Shown one piece after another: positions 1 to 9,100 of a stretch of 64,000 bases of DNA; within the stretch, counting starts at the first letter, position 1, and each line of letters starts with the position of its first letter. Origin of the DNA: DAOTXS01 sp034433515 (GTDB taxonomy: Bacteria; Chloroflexota; Anaerolineae; UBA4142). The notes below the pieces were generated by a model, which had not been told where the DNA came from, did no database searches, and saw nothing but the letters and a program-made list of their open reading frames with translations. The stretch lies in NCBI GenBank assembly GCA_034433515.1, contig DAOUAL010000057.1:1-64000 (forward strand), written 5' to 3'. A program made the position numbers and the translations under genes.

Positions 1-423
1 CCCAACATCATCGGTATCAAAGATAGCAGTGGCAACATCACCAAGTTTGAGGAAATCATTCGCGCCGTGCGTCCCGATTTCGCGGTCATTGCGGGATCGG
101 GTGGCTATTTTTATCCGGCGTTGTGCGTGGGCGCAAAAGGCGCCGTTGCCGCGCTTGCCAATGTGGCGCCACGCGAATGTGTGGCGCTGTACGATGCCTT
201 CCGCGCGGGCCACCACGATGAAGCCCGTGCATTACAAATGCGCCTTGTTCCGTTGAATGCCGCCGTTACTACACGTTGGAATGTTGCCGGCTTGAAAGCC
301 GCCCTCGAAGAATTGAATCAAGGGTTTTACGGAGGTCCGCCACGCTTGCCGGTGCGACCAATGAGCGCCGAAGATCGCGCAATGTTGCGCAAAATTATGC
401 AAGAGGCTGGCGTTTTGCGTTAA
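1..423 (+). CDS. Dihydrodipicolinate synthase (DapA) family lyase, C-terminal part
   Basis: The reading frame is already open at base 1, so only the last 140 residues are present. The motif GIKDSSG at residues 5-11 carries the Schiff-base lysine (bases 19-21) of the DapA/N-acetylneuraminate lyase family of class I aldolases, and the glycine-rich stretch GSGGYFYPAL is the strand after it. Members condense or cleave pyruvate with an aldehyde in the cytoplasm. DapA itself makes hydroxy-tetrahydrodipicolinate for lysine and cell-wall synthesis, but many paralogues act on sugar acids. The missing N-terminus prevents a choice, so no gene symbol is given. The stop at 421-423 is 28 bases before an inserted IS, so any downstream partner gene has been separated from it. 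Confidence 0.85.
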   Translation, partial: PNIIGIKDSSGNITKFEEIIRAVRPDFAVIAGSGGYFYPALCVGAKGAVAALANVAPRECVALYDAFRAGHHDEARALQMRLVPLNAAVTTRWNVAGLKAALEELNQGFYGGPPRLPVRPMSAEDRAMLRKIMQEAGVLR

Positions 424-451
424 AAATTCGTTGAAGCACGTTCGTGTCAAA

Positions 452-1808
452 TCAAATGATAATGTTACCGAAGCAGAATGGCTCTATCAAATGATAATGT
501 TACCCGCATGCCTTCTCTTTCCGTGGTATGGTCATACCTCCGCCGTCTCTTCATCGAGGATCAGCCAACTATCCTGTGGACGACACGCTAAAGGTAAATC
601 GAATAGTTGATCCCGCATCTGATAAATTCCGAGACGCAACCGGCGTGGGTTGGTTTGTGCGCGCAACGTTCGCAAACGCGCTTGTTCAGCTTCAACCAAT
701 ACCCCGCTCGCACAAAGGCGTTCCAGCGGCGTCTGGGCTTTATCCCCCTTGCGATGGATGTGTAATTCGCCCTGCACGGTACTGGATTGCTTGTCCCGCA
801 GGTGCAGGACGGGCTGGAAAAAGTTGTAGTAGAGCCACATCTGGTCATACAGTTGGTCCAGGAGGCGTTGATGCACCAGGGTGTCGAAGCGCGCGTCGCC
901 AAAGTAGGCACGCACCAAAGTATGGTTCTTTTGTTCGACATACCGATTGTCGTTCTTCTGGTAGGGCCGACTAAGTCACCCCTGGAATCGTGCGGTGGAA
1001 AAAGCGCACAAGGTGATGGTTCAGAAACTCGTTGCTGTTATCGGGATGAATCTCACGAATGGCCAAGGGGATACGGGCTTGGAGACGGCGAAAACCCCAG
1101 CGCCCGCTGACTCCGCCCCAAACCAGCGACCCGTTCGCTCCAGCCCGTTGCGACATCAATCATTTGAAGGGTGTGGACGTAGTCCCCGACGGCGGTGTCG
1201 CCGCCATGATGAACCAAATCCGTCTCCAAGTGGCCTGGCGTCTGCAGCTGCCAAGGAATGCGTCGCATCGGAATCTCGCGTGCCACACTTCGTCTGCCCA
1301 GCGGGCGTGCGCGTGGCAAGCGGGGCTGATCTTGGGTCAGGTGCGCGAGATGGCGACGGACGGTGGAAACACTGGCCTGTTGCAATTGGATCAATAGGTC
1401 CGTGGTCAAGGTCAACTCGCCGTGCGCCGCGAGCTGAAGTGCCAACTCTGGGAGGACAGGTTGGAGACGTTCGGCACAGGCATAGTCGAGCGTTTCGGCC
1501 AGGAGGCGCAAGGCCTCATCGAAGTGATGATCGTAGGTGGCGCCGCGTTGCTGTCGGCGCGGTTGACGCTCCAGTGTGTCGGCGTGAAGCAGGCGGAGCA
1601 GACTCTTGCGTTCGAGAGTCGTGACGGCTTGCCTCTCATCGAGCAAGCGGCTACGCTCGGCACGGTCGGCGCGTTGGTAGCGCGGGAGCATCAGTGGCAG
1701 ATACTTTCGGCGTTCGTTGATGGTCATTTGTGCTTCGATTGGCATGGTTCTCCTCGGTAACATTTTCATTTGAGTGAACCATTTTACCTCAGTAACATTT
1801 TACGTGAA
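452..1808. mobile_element. Decayed insertion sequence with doubled terminal repeats
   Basis: The element is bounded by an unusual end structure. On the left an 18-base motif, tcaaatgataatgttacc, occurs twice, at 452-469 and 487-504, with a 35-base period. On the right its inverted form occurs at 1756-1773 (17 of 18 matches) and more weakly at 1791-1808 (11 of 18, core intact), again with a 35-base period. The only gene inside is a frameshifted DDE transposase on the minus strand. Multiple repeats per end resemble the layout of IS21-type elements, although the transposase is not IstA. I could not identify a target-site duplication. The right end lies 13 bases from the -35 box of the next gene. 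Confidence 0.75.
532..1769 (-). pseudogene. DDE integrase-core transposase, broken by two frameshifts
   Basis: Read in three frames, this encodes an integrase-core transposase of a type I recall as common in Chloroflexota. The N-terminal two thirds run from 1769 to about 1090 and include ETDLVHHGGD with the first catalytic Asp. A one-base surplus in the run ggggtttt near 1085-1095 moves the frame to 1159-971, which holds REIHPDNSNEF with the second Asp. A second shift near 965-975 leads into RPYQKNDNRYVEQKN, the third acidic region, and on to the end at 532. In the third frame the C-terminal part is clean. The gene is therefore full length but not translatable as one protein unless frameshifting occurs. 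Sequencing error cannot be excluded, but two independent shifts favour decay. Confidence 0.85.
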
Positions 1809-1821
1809 AGCATACGACGTT

Positions 1822-1850
1822 TTGATTTTCTAAAAACTTTGTGGTATACT
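1822..1850 (+). promoter_or_regulatory. Promoter of the polysaccharide deacetylase gene
   Basis: TTGATT (1822-1827) and TATACT (1845-1850) are separated by 17 bases. The expected transcript start is near 1857, and the ATG is at 1860, so the message is probably leaderless. The promoter lies just outside the insertion sequence. Confidence 0.7.
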
Positions 1851-1859
1851 AGGTGTATA

Positions 1860-2831
1860 ATGGACTTGAAACGCTTCCTTGTTACCGCCCCCATTGCCTT
1901 GTTTTTGACGATGGCTGGTTTTGCGATGGGGCCGGACTCACAATCTAGCGTCACTGTCCAGGTCGCAGGCGTGGGGGATTCACCTTTGATGGTGTTTGCT
2001 TCGACCGATGCGTTCACCATTGAAAAGACACCCGTTTCGGATGCTACTCCGGAACCGACGCTTGTGCCGACCCCCATTTCTCTACCCACCCAAACCGTTT
2101 CTCCAACACCGACCCGGGCACCTATCCGTTCCGCGCGCGTCCCGATCCTGATGTACCACTATATCAGCGTGCCTCCGCCTGATGCCGACAAATACCGGCT
2201 TGATCTGTCCGTAACGCCGGAAAATTTTGAGGCACAGGTCAAATACTTGGCAACCCAAGGTTATACCTCCATTCGCTTATCCGACTTGTCCGAACACTTG
2301 CTCACGGGCAAGCCCCTGCCCCCCAAACCCATCGTCCTGACCTTCGACGATGGTTACCTCGATAACTATGAAAATGCGTTTCCGATTTTGATGAAATACA
2401 AATTCGTGGGAACCTTCTTCGTCATTACTAATTACGTGGATGCGCAAAAGCCGGGTTATATGACTTGGGATCAACTCGAAGAGATGGCAATCGAAGGACA
2501 CGAAATCGGTTCGCACACCATGTCCCATTTCGAGTTGAAAGGTAAACCGCGTGCCCTCCAAGCCAGCGAGATTGCCGGCTCCAAACTCGCCATCGAATCC
2601 CGCATCGGGACGCCGGTCAAATCGTTTTGCTATCCCTCCGGCAAGTACGACGCCAACTCGATTAGCGCATTGCGCGCGGCAGGGTATCTGGGCGCCGTGA
2701 CCATCGAATCGCAAGGAATTCGTCAAACCTCGACCAACATCTTTGAAATGCAACGCATCCGCGTGCGCGGCAGTTATAGCATCAACGAGTTTGAATACTG
2801 GCTCAAGTACTTTAGCAGCACTGGTAAATAA
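1860..2831 (+). CDS. Secreted polysaccharide deacetylase (NodB/CE4 family)
   Basis: This 323-residue protein hydrolyses N-acetyl groups from surface or wall glycans outside the membrane. Residues about 8-25 form a signal anchor, and residues 60-90 are a Pro/Thr-rich spacer. The catalytic domain begins near residue 95 at VPILMYHYIS. It has the CE4 motif 1 LTFDDGY (catalytic base and metal Asp), motif 2 EIGSHTMSH (metal His residues) and a later CYPSGKYD segment matching motif 3. The ATG at 1860 is chosen because the signal sequence starts there and the promoter leaves no room for an upstream start. It stands alone: an IS lies upstream and a terminator downstream. Chitin-, peptidoglycan- or polysaccharide-specificity cannot be told from sequence. 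Confidence 0.9.
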   Translation: MDLKRFLVTAPIALFLTMAGFAMGPDSQSSVTVQVAGVGDSPLMVFASTDAFTIEKTPVSDATPEPTLVPTPISLPTQTVSPTPTRAPIRSARVPILMYHYISVPPPDADKYRLDLSVTPENFEAQVKYLATQGYTSIRLSDLSEHLLTGKPLPPKPIVLTFDDGYLDNYENAFPILMKYKFVGTFFVITNYVDAQKPGYMTWDQLEEMAIEGHEIGSHTMSHFELKGKPRALQASEIAGSKLAIESRIGTPVKSFCYPSGKYDANSISALRAAGYLGAVTIESQGIRQTSTNIFEMQRIRVRGSYSINEFEYWLKYFSSTGK

Positions 2832-2835
2832 ACCC

Positions 2836-2864
2836 AAGGACGAGCAGCCGACTCGTCCTTTTTT
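2836..2864 (+). terminator. Rho-independent terminator after the deacetylase
   Basis: Arms AAGGACGAG (2836-2844) and CTCGTCCTT (2852-2860) close a 7-base loop and are followed by a T run to 2864. The hairpin begins 4 bases after the stop codon. Confidence 0.9.
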
Positions 2865-2955
2865 AGTCCTCCCAAAGTAACCGTTCAGGTCTCTTAATGT
2901 GTCAATCCCCATGGTTGGTTTCGTGTTTGGATATACTTTAGCCTGAAGTGTAAAC

Positions 2956-3427
2956 ATGATGAAATACCATGAAAAGCTGAAATATCTGGAAGAGGAAGTT
3001 GCCAAAAGCATCAAAGCCATGACATCGAAAGGGGATAGAAACAAGTCCAGGACCTTTACCATACGAATGTCCTCTGCCACACTGGGCGCGCTTGTGACCA
3101 TCGCTTTGGGCTTGCAGACTAGCGCATGGAGTACGGAATTGAAAAACTTCGCTCGTATGTGGCGCTCTGATTTCTGTGATCAATACCATCGAAAGGGTGG
3201 TGGGGTATCGAGAACTTTGGGTCAAGCAAAAATTGACCCTCTCTCAGCTCTATGCCTTGCGAAACGAAATTGACTATTACAAAGCAGGCTTGGTTGAAAA
3301 CGATGAGGTTGATGAGCATCAAGTGAATGAATTCTTCAAAAAGTATCCAGCCATTTGGGAAACCGCTTCGAACGAATGGTTACGCCTACGAAGAGAACAA
3401 GAGCAAGAAGGAAAAACGCCCCGTTAA
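2956..3427 (+). pseudogene. SLATT-like two-TM protein, split by a frameshift
   Basis: Two overlapping frames together describe one protein of about 155 residues. The first (from ATG 2956) gives a charged helix, KYLEEEVAKSIKAM, then a membrane segment around SSATLGALVTIALGLQ. From about 3145 the sense continues in the next frame with CGALISVINTIERV, REL W and a long charged helix with LRNEIDYYK, ending at 3427. Two adjacent membrane helices followed by a coiled coil with a conserved basic/acidic pattern is the layout of the SLATT family, effectors or sensors found beside nucleotide-second-messenger defence genes. One surplus A in the run at 3142-3146 accounts for the break, so this may be a sequencing error or a real mutation. 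No SMODS or SLOG partner is nearby. The family call is moderate. Confidence 0.55.
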
Positions 3428-3484
3428 GCGCAGTTAATTTCAGTCATTGATGTTGCGCCCTTTTACCGCTGATTGACTCTCCTC

Positions 3485-4025
3485 TCACCACGCTTGATAT
3501 TTTTCATCCCGGATTTGATGAGAGCGTACAGCGCCAGAAGCCCAACCTCGGCGGAGACTATACGCGCGGTATGCGTTCATCTTGCTGCCGACGCTATTGG
3601 ATTCGTCGGCATAGTCGGCTAGTAGTGCACCACCATGAAAGTGCGTGGTAGAAACTCGATTTTTAGCCACGTCTGTCAACGTCTTTCCCTTAGTCTGGTA
3701 TGCAACGATTTCATGTTGTTGCACTAGATTGCGCCACGCGATCATCCACTCGACGGCGTGCCGCGCTATCTGTTTGCGTACAAGTTCTGAAACTCCCCAG
3801 CGCGTCCAAAGGTCTTCTTCCGATACTGCAAGCGTTCTGGCGCCCACATCGAGTATACTTCCAATCGCGGCACCAGTGCCTCCCAATACGCTTTGGGCGC
3901 ATCGGGTTTGCCGAGTATTTTCAAAACGTGCGCCATCGCTTCTAAAATGATTCGTCTGGCACGCGTTCACGCAACGTTCCGCCAATCTCAAAAATAATTG
4001 CTTCGATTCTCTCCGCTTTCATCAT
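3485..4025 (-). pseudogene. HAD-superfamily hydrolase remnant
   Basis: A good ribosome site (GGGAGG, 4027-4032) precedes two in-frame ATG codons at 4025 and 4022, then KAERIEAIIFEIGGTLRERV, which looks like HAD motif I (normally DxxGTL) with Glu in place of the nucleophile Asp. A stop follows after about 28 codons. The sense resumes in another frame with HVLKILGKPDAPKAYWEAL, then in a third with SEEDLWTRWGVSEL and EWMIAWRNLV, and is lost by 3485. At least three frame changes and the altered nucleophile indicate a dead gene. The family assignment rests on motif I and on recall of similar Chloroflexota proteins, so it is tentative. The good start signal suggests the loss is recent. Confidence 0.5.
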
Positions 4026-4044
4026 TCCTCCCTTGAAAAATGTG

Positions 4045-4065
4045 GGACAAATTTGAAATTTGTCC
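4045..4065. repeat. Perfect 21-base palindrome of the GCAAATTT family
   Basis: GGACAAATTT - G - AAATTTGTCC. Related palindromes built on caaattt/aaatttg lie at 15962-15981 and 43481-43500, all in intergenic DNA. Confidence 0.75.
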
Positions 4066-4096
4066 TACGCGTAGTCCATTTTCATTCGACTTTTGG

Positions 4097-4227
4097 TGCG
4101 CCGAAGGCGAATGAGCAACTCCTCTGAAAATAGGTTTGTAGTCGCGCGGGCGATCAATCGCCATACTACGACTGTACTCGCTTGTTTTCATCTCTCTGCT
4201 GATGCGCCGAAGGCGAATGAGCAACTC
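4097..4227. repeat. Direct repeat pair with a dispersed palindrome between
   Basis: A 25-base sequence beginning tgcgccgaaggcgaatgagc occurs identically at 4097-4121 and 4203-4227. Between the copies, 4135-4162 is a version of the tttgtagtcgcgc... palindrome that recurs three times at 34841-35172. Confidence 0.8.
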
Positions 4228-4846
4228 TTTTGCGATCTACCCCGCAAATGGGCGATGCCCGCGCGCAGCACGGCTCGTGAGACATATGATCAACCTCCAC
4301 CACGCGGATAGGATTGAGCGGCACAGCAGCGCGAATGTACGCCAAGCGACATCGTCACAACTCGACGTGTGGTGATTCGTCACGCCGATGACGTCGTGCC
4401 AGCGCCTTCCGATCAAGCACGCGGATCGTGCAAACTGCCCAAGCGAAAATCGCCGGGGCAAATCTCGTCGTAAAAGGTGTCTGGGTGAATGCCAAAAAGT
4501 TCACAGCCATCGAATCCAAAATTCGTCCCGGCGGCAAGTGATCCAGTTCTTGGGCAGGGCTTGCTAAATTGGGTCGGGCGACCTCCGCCGGCGAGAACCC
4601 CTTGGCGTGGTCTAACTTAAATGGCTTGAATTACAACCAGATTTGCAACCTGTTTCTGACCTTGGGCAGTTAGACTGGTTCTCATCAAAAAGCGTGGTGG
4701 GGGCGATCTTTCTAGGTCGCCGTGTTTAGCGGGCTGGAAAGCCCACGTCCACGAAAGCCCACGCTACGAGATTTTCGGATGGAAACTAGACTGGATTCAA
4801 AGTCGGTTGTGCGTGTTTTCAAATGAAATGTTGAGGCAAAGTTAAA
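4228..4846. other. Intergenic stretch without a recognisable gene
   Basis: About 620 bases in which every frame on both strands is short or interrupted and no convincing ribosome site is seen. It may be degraded coding sequence. A weak purine-rich segment with ttgaggcaaag precedes the radical SAM gene at 4847. Confidence 0.5.
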
Positions 4847-6088
4847 ATGCCAAGATCTGCTTGCGTAGATGAAGCCGGGCGTTTGCTCCTCTCCCCCGAC
4901 CTCGCCACGCGTTATGGCATCCAGCCCGGTGCACGGATTTGTGTAGATGAAGATGCCTATGGCTTGCTCCTTCGGCGTCCGGTGACGCAACTTGCGAAAC
5001 TCTACATCGAGCCAACGAACTGGTGTAATCTCGCTTGCCGGACGTGTATGCGCAACGTGTGGGACGAGCCAGCGGGGATGATGACGGAGGCGGTGTTCGC
5101 GCGGACGCTGGAAGGGTTACGTGCCTTTTCGCCACCGCCCACCGTTTTCTTGGGCGGCTTTGGTGAACCACTCTTTCATCCTAAGATCGTCGAGATGGTG
5201 GCGCAAGCCAAAGCGTTAGGCGCACCAGTGGAACTCATCACGAATGGTACGCTACTCAACGCCCGCTTGGCGCGCGATTTGATTGCGGCGGGACTCGATG
5301 TGCTTTGGGTGTCGCTTGATGGAGCCACGCCAGCAAGTTATGCAGATGTGCGTTTGGGCGCGGAACTCCCCAAGGTGGTGGAGAACATTAAACAATTTCG
5401 CGACGCGCGCCGACCTTCGCCTCGGCCCACGCCGGAAATCGGCATTGCGTTCGTCGCGATGAAACGCAATGTGGCTGAATTACCCGCGCTCGTCCGCTTG
5501 GGGCGAACGCTGGGAGCGTCACGATTTTTGATCACGAATGTGTTGCCGCACACCCAAGCGCTGCGGGATGAGGCATTATATCAAAATGCCTTGAGCAACA
5601 TTTTGTATCTGCGTTCGATCTGGGTGCCTCACTTGAGTTTACCCAAGATGAACCTCGACGACACCATGCACGAATCGCTGCATCAAGTAATGCAGGGCAC
5701 AGTGAACATCTCGTGGGTTGGCGCGAACTTGGGCGGCGCCAATGATCGGTGCCCCTTTATCGAGCAGGGCGCCGGGGTGGTGGGCTGGGATGGCGGCTTG
5801 AGTCCTTGCTTGCCGCTCTTGCACAGTTACACCAGTTTTCTCAACGATCGCCAACGATTCTCGCGACGTTGGGTGATTGGCAATGTGCAAGACCGTGATC
5901 TCTCTGCGTTGTGGAACGCGCCCGAACATCTTGCGTTTCGGGAGCGGGTGCAAGATTTCCATTTTGCGCCGTGCACGTTTTGTGGGGGCTGTGATTTAGC
6001 AGAGGCAAACGAAGAGGATTGCATCGGCAACACCTTTCCCACGTGTGGGGGATGTTTGTGGGCGCAAGGGGTGATTCGATGCCCCTAG
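4847..6088 (+). CDS. Radical SAM/SPASM protein with an AbrB-like N-terminus
   Basis: A 413-residue radical SAM enzyme. Residues 60-67 hold the Cx3Cx2C motif (CNLACRTC) that binds the 4Fe-4S cluster which cleaves S-adenosylmethionine, and GGFGEP and LITNG are typical of the TIM-barrel core. The C-terminal third is a SPASM region with many Cys (CPFIEQGAG, CTFCGGCDL, CGGC) able to hold auxiliary iron-sulfur clusters, as in peptide-modifying and cofactor-maturing enzymes. Residues 5-45 (CVDEAGRLLLSPDLATRYGI onward) look like a short SpoVT/AbrB-type swapped-hairpin segment, an unusual prefix. No precursor peptide or target enzyme lies alongside, so the substrate is unknown. It converges with the HD-GYP gene, leaving 17 bases between them. 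A close resemblance to maturases of tungsten/aldehyde oxidoreductases is possible but not proven. Confidence 0.85.
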   Translation: MPRSACVDEAGRLLLSPDLATRYGIQPGARICVDEDAYGLLLRRPVTQLAKLYIEPTNWCNLACRTCMRNVWDEPAGMMTEAVFARTLEGLRAFSPPPTVFLGGFGEPLFHPKIVEMVAQAKALGAPVELITNGTLLNARLARDLIAAGLDVLWVSLDGATPASYADVRLGAELPKVVENIKQFRDARRPSPRPTPEIGIAFVAMKRNVAELPALVRLGRTLGASRFLITNVLPHTQALRDEALYQNALSNILYLRSIWVPHLSLPKMNLDDTMHESLHQVMQGTVNISWVGANLGGANDRCPFIEQGAGVVGWDGGLSPCLPLLHSYTSFLNDRQRFSRRWVIGNVQDRDLSALWNAPEHLAFRERVQDFHFAPCTFCGGCDLAEANEEDCIGNTFPTCGGCLWAQGVIRCP

Positions 6089-6105
6089 GTGGGTAACGGA
6101 TTGCG

Positions 6106-9100
6106 TTACTTGCCAAACAATTTCAAAAAGATTTCTACCACGTGTGGATCGAAATGCTTGCCCGCTTGCTGTCGAATGTACTCGATGGCGTCCTCACGAC
6201 TCCACGCCTTGCGGTACGGGCGGTCGCTGGTGAGTGCATCATACACATCCACAACGGCAAAGATACGCGCCACCAGTGGAATGTCCTCCCCTTTTAATCC
6301 ACGCGGATAACCGGTGCCATCCCATTTTTCGTGATGGCAGTATGGAATGTCCAGCGCCGAACGCAGATATTCGATGGGCAAGAGCAATTCATAGGCACGC
6401 TGCGGGTGTTGGCGCATAATCGCCATTTCCGCAGCGGTGAGTTTATCCGGTTTGAGTAGGATATTGTCCGGCACCCCCATCTTGCCAATATCATGCAAAA
6501 GTGTACCACGCCGAACGTGAACGATTTCGTCTTTCCCAATGCCCAGCGCGCGTGCCAATTCCAGGGTCATTTCAGTTACCCGTTGAGTGTGCCCCTCGGT
6601 TTCCTTGTCGCGCAAGTCCAACGCGCGGGACCATCCCTCGATAGTAGCATCGTACGCGCGCGCGAGTTCCGCGTTCGCTTGTTGGAGATCGTTGAACAGG
6701 CGCGCATTGTCAATGGCAATCGCGGCTTGCCCAGCGAGCGTTTCACAAAAATCGCGCCATTCGGGGTCGGTGGGCAGCGGCGCATGGTGAAAAATTTGCA
6801 TGACGCCCACCACATTGCCTTTGGCAATCAACGGCGCGCCATAATACTCGGCAAAACCCTCCGCCACCAATTCGGTCACGACAAATTCTTTGGCATGGGC
6901 GGGGAGATCACGAAGGTGAATACTCTGCCGTTCCAACGCGACACGCCCGGCAAAACTCTCGCCCAGCCGTATCCGCGTTCGCTCCACGGCGCGCGTTCGA
7001 AAGCCACGTGAAGCGGCATATTCGAGCACCTGGGTCTGTGGATTCAAGAGCAAGACACTTGCTGCGTCCACGTGGAGTTGCGTGGTAACGTGCTCGAGCA
7101 AGAGGTTGAGCGTGAGCCGCAAATCAAAACTGCTGCTGATGGCGCGATCAATCGCGTGGAGCGTGGCAAGTTGACTGAGATGTCGTTCGGTTTGCTCATT
7201 GAGCGTGGCACGGTGGATGGCGTTGGCGGCAATGTCGGCGATGGCGACCAGTAAACGCAAATCGTGTTCGCTGAGCAGGCGTTTGCTGCCAATCCACAGC
7301 AACCCAATAATCTGTTTCTGGACAGCCACCAGTACGCCGGCGGCGGCGCGGCATTCCTCAAAGACATAAGGATAAAAGACATTCGGATCGTTGCGCACAT
7401 CGTTGTTCAAGTAGGGTGTGCCAGTCGCAAGGATCTGGGCACTCACGCCTGCGCCGCGCGGAATCTTGAGCCCGATCAAGGATGTCCATACCCCACGTGC
7501 CGCTGTAACCTGCAATTCGCCGTTCGCGGGATTGAGGATCTGGATGGCTGCCCCGTCCACCTTGAGCAGCGTGAGCAGTTGATCCAGAACGATCGAGAAC
7601 ATTTCCTTGTGGCTGGGCGCTGTGCGCAATGCCGCACTCACGGCAGAAACGATTTCGAGTTCGCGCAGACGCAGGCGGGTTTGTTGATAAAGATGCGCGT
7701 TTTCGATAGAGGTAGCAAATTGGGCGGCGAGCGTTTCGAGCAAGACGCGATGTTCTTGCGTAAAGGCGTGGGGTTGATAGGATTGGGTGGCAACCATTCC
7801 GATGGTTTGTTCACCCCGGCGTAGCGGCACGGCGAGAATCGAGCGGACGTGCTCCGGGTTGCCAAAATGCACCGCTTTGATTTCGTCTTGCGCCAAGTAA
7901 TCGTCAATCAGGATGGTCTTGCCACTTGGGATGACGAGTCCGCTGAGACCTGCGCCGCGCGGAATCCGTTGTGAGGGCGTTCGACCATTCTTGTCGTACA
8001 GGTAAACGCCGTGATAATCGCCCGCTGCTTCATCTTCCAGTGTGATGCTCAGTGCTTCGCAGGGCATGGTGCGTTCGATGGCTTGATGGATTGCCACGTA
8101 GGTGGCTTCGGGGTCCAGTTCGTTGAGGAGCAAGGTTTGGCTGGCTTGATGCAGAACGTTTAATTCTTCCAAGCGACGGCGTGTTTCCGCAAATAAACGT
8201 GCGTTTTGAATCGCCAAACCAATTTGGTTGGCGAGCATATGGAGCAGATCCAGATCATCGGCTTGGTATGCCTGGTTGCGATAACTTTGCAGTTCAAGCA
8301 AACCGATGACTCGGCGCTCGACGAGCATCGGTGTGTACACAGCAGATTGCGGCGTGCGGTGGTTGCCGATGATGATTCCACGGCCTTGTTGGGTTTTGAC
8401 GGCGAGATCGTTGACGATGACAGTTTGTGCATCGAGAATGGCTTTGGCGCGTCCCTCACGCACGGTGTTAGGATCAAGTGTGAGTGGCGGAAGGAGGTTG
8501 ACATCCAATTCCTGCTCGTCGCTGAGAATGAACGCGGCACGCAGAGTGTGGGTGGTGTCATCGTACAACGTGATTGCCAAATTGTCGCAGGGAACAAGCA
8601 TGCGAATGTGCTGATAGGCAGTCCGATAGATCGTCGGCAAGTCGAGGGTAGCGGCAAGGGCGCGTCCCAGCGCATTGACTGCGGCGATGCGTTCGGCGTG
8701 GAGGCGGGTCGCCTCGAAGAGGCGGGCACGTTGCAAAGCGTTGCCTGCCATATCGGCGATGGCGGTGAGCAGGTTTTTCTCGCCCTCGCTAAAGGTATGC
8801 GCTTGGGCGTACCAGATGTGCAACACGCCGATGATTTGCTGCTCAGCGCGTAAGGGGAGCGAGATGCCGGTCTGCAAAGAATCTAAAAGGCGTTCCTCGC
8901 CGGGTAAAAGCATTGTAACCGGATCGGTGCGCCAATCCTGGGTGATATAGAGTTCGCCGGTGGTGCCCACGCGACCGGTAACTCCGCCAGCGTGAAGACG
9001 GAGGACCATCGGTTCGATCCACTCGCCTTGGGAGTTGATCCAGCCGGACGAGACCCAATCGCCGCTGGCTTCTTCCAAGAGAAAAATCGAACCGCTGTGG

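Noticed and set aside
532..974. Plus-strand frames of over 100 codons within the IS
   Set aside because: They are antisense to the transposase and have no ribosome site or family likeness.
2277..3101. A 274-codon minus-strand frame antisense to the deacetylase
   Set aside because: Composition follows the codon periodicity of the sense gene; no start signal or similarity.
2956..4025. Defence island built from SLATT-like and HAD-like genes
   Set aside because: Both are broken, no nucleotidyltransferase, SLOG, CARF or nuclease partner is present, and no phage or integrase gene adjoins.
4366..4400. HADDVV segment resembling the YADD motif of a reverse transcriptase
   Set aside because: Surrounding frames do not fit RT motifs before or after and contain stops; treated as chance.
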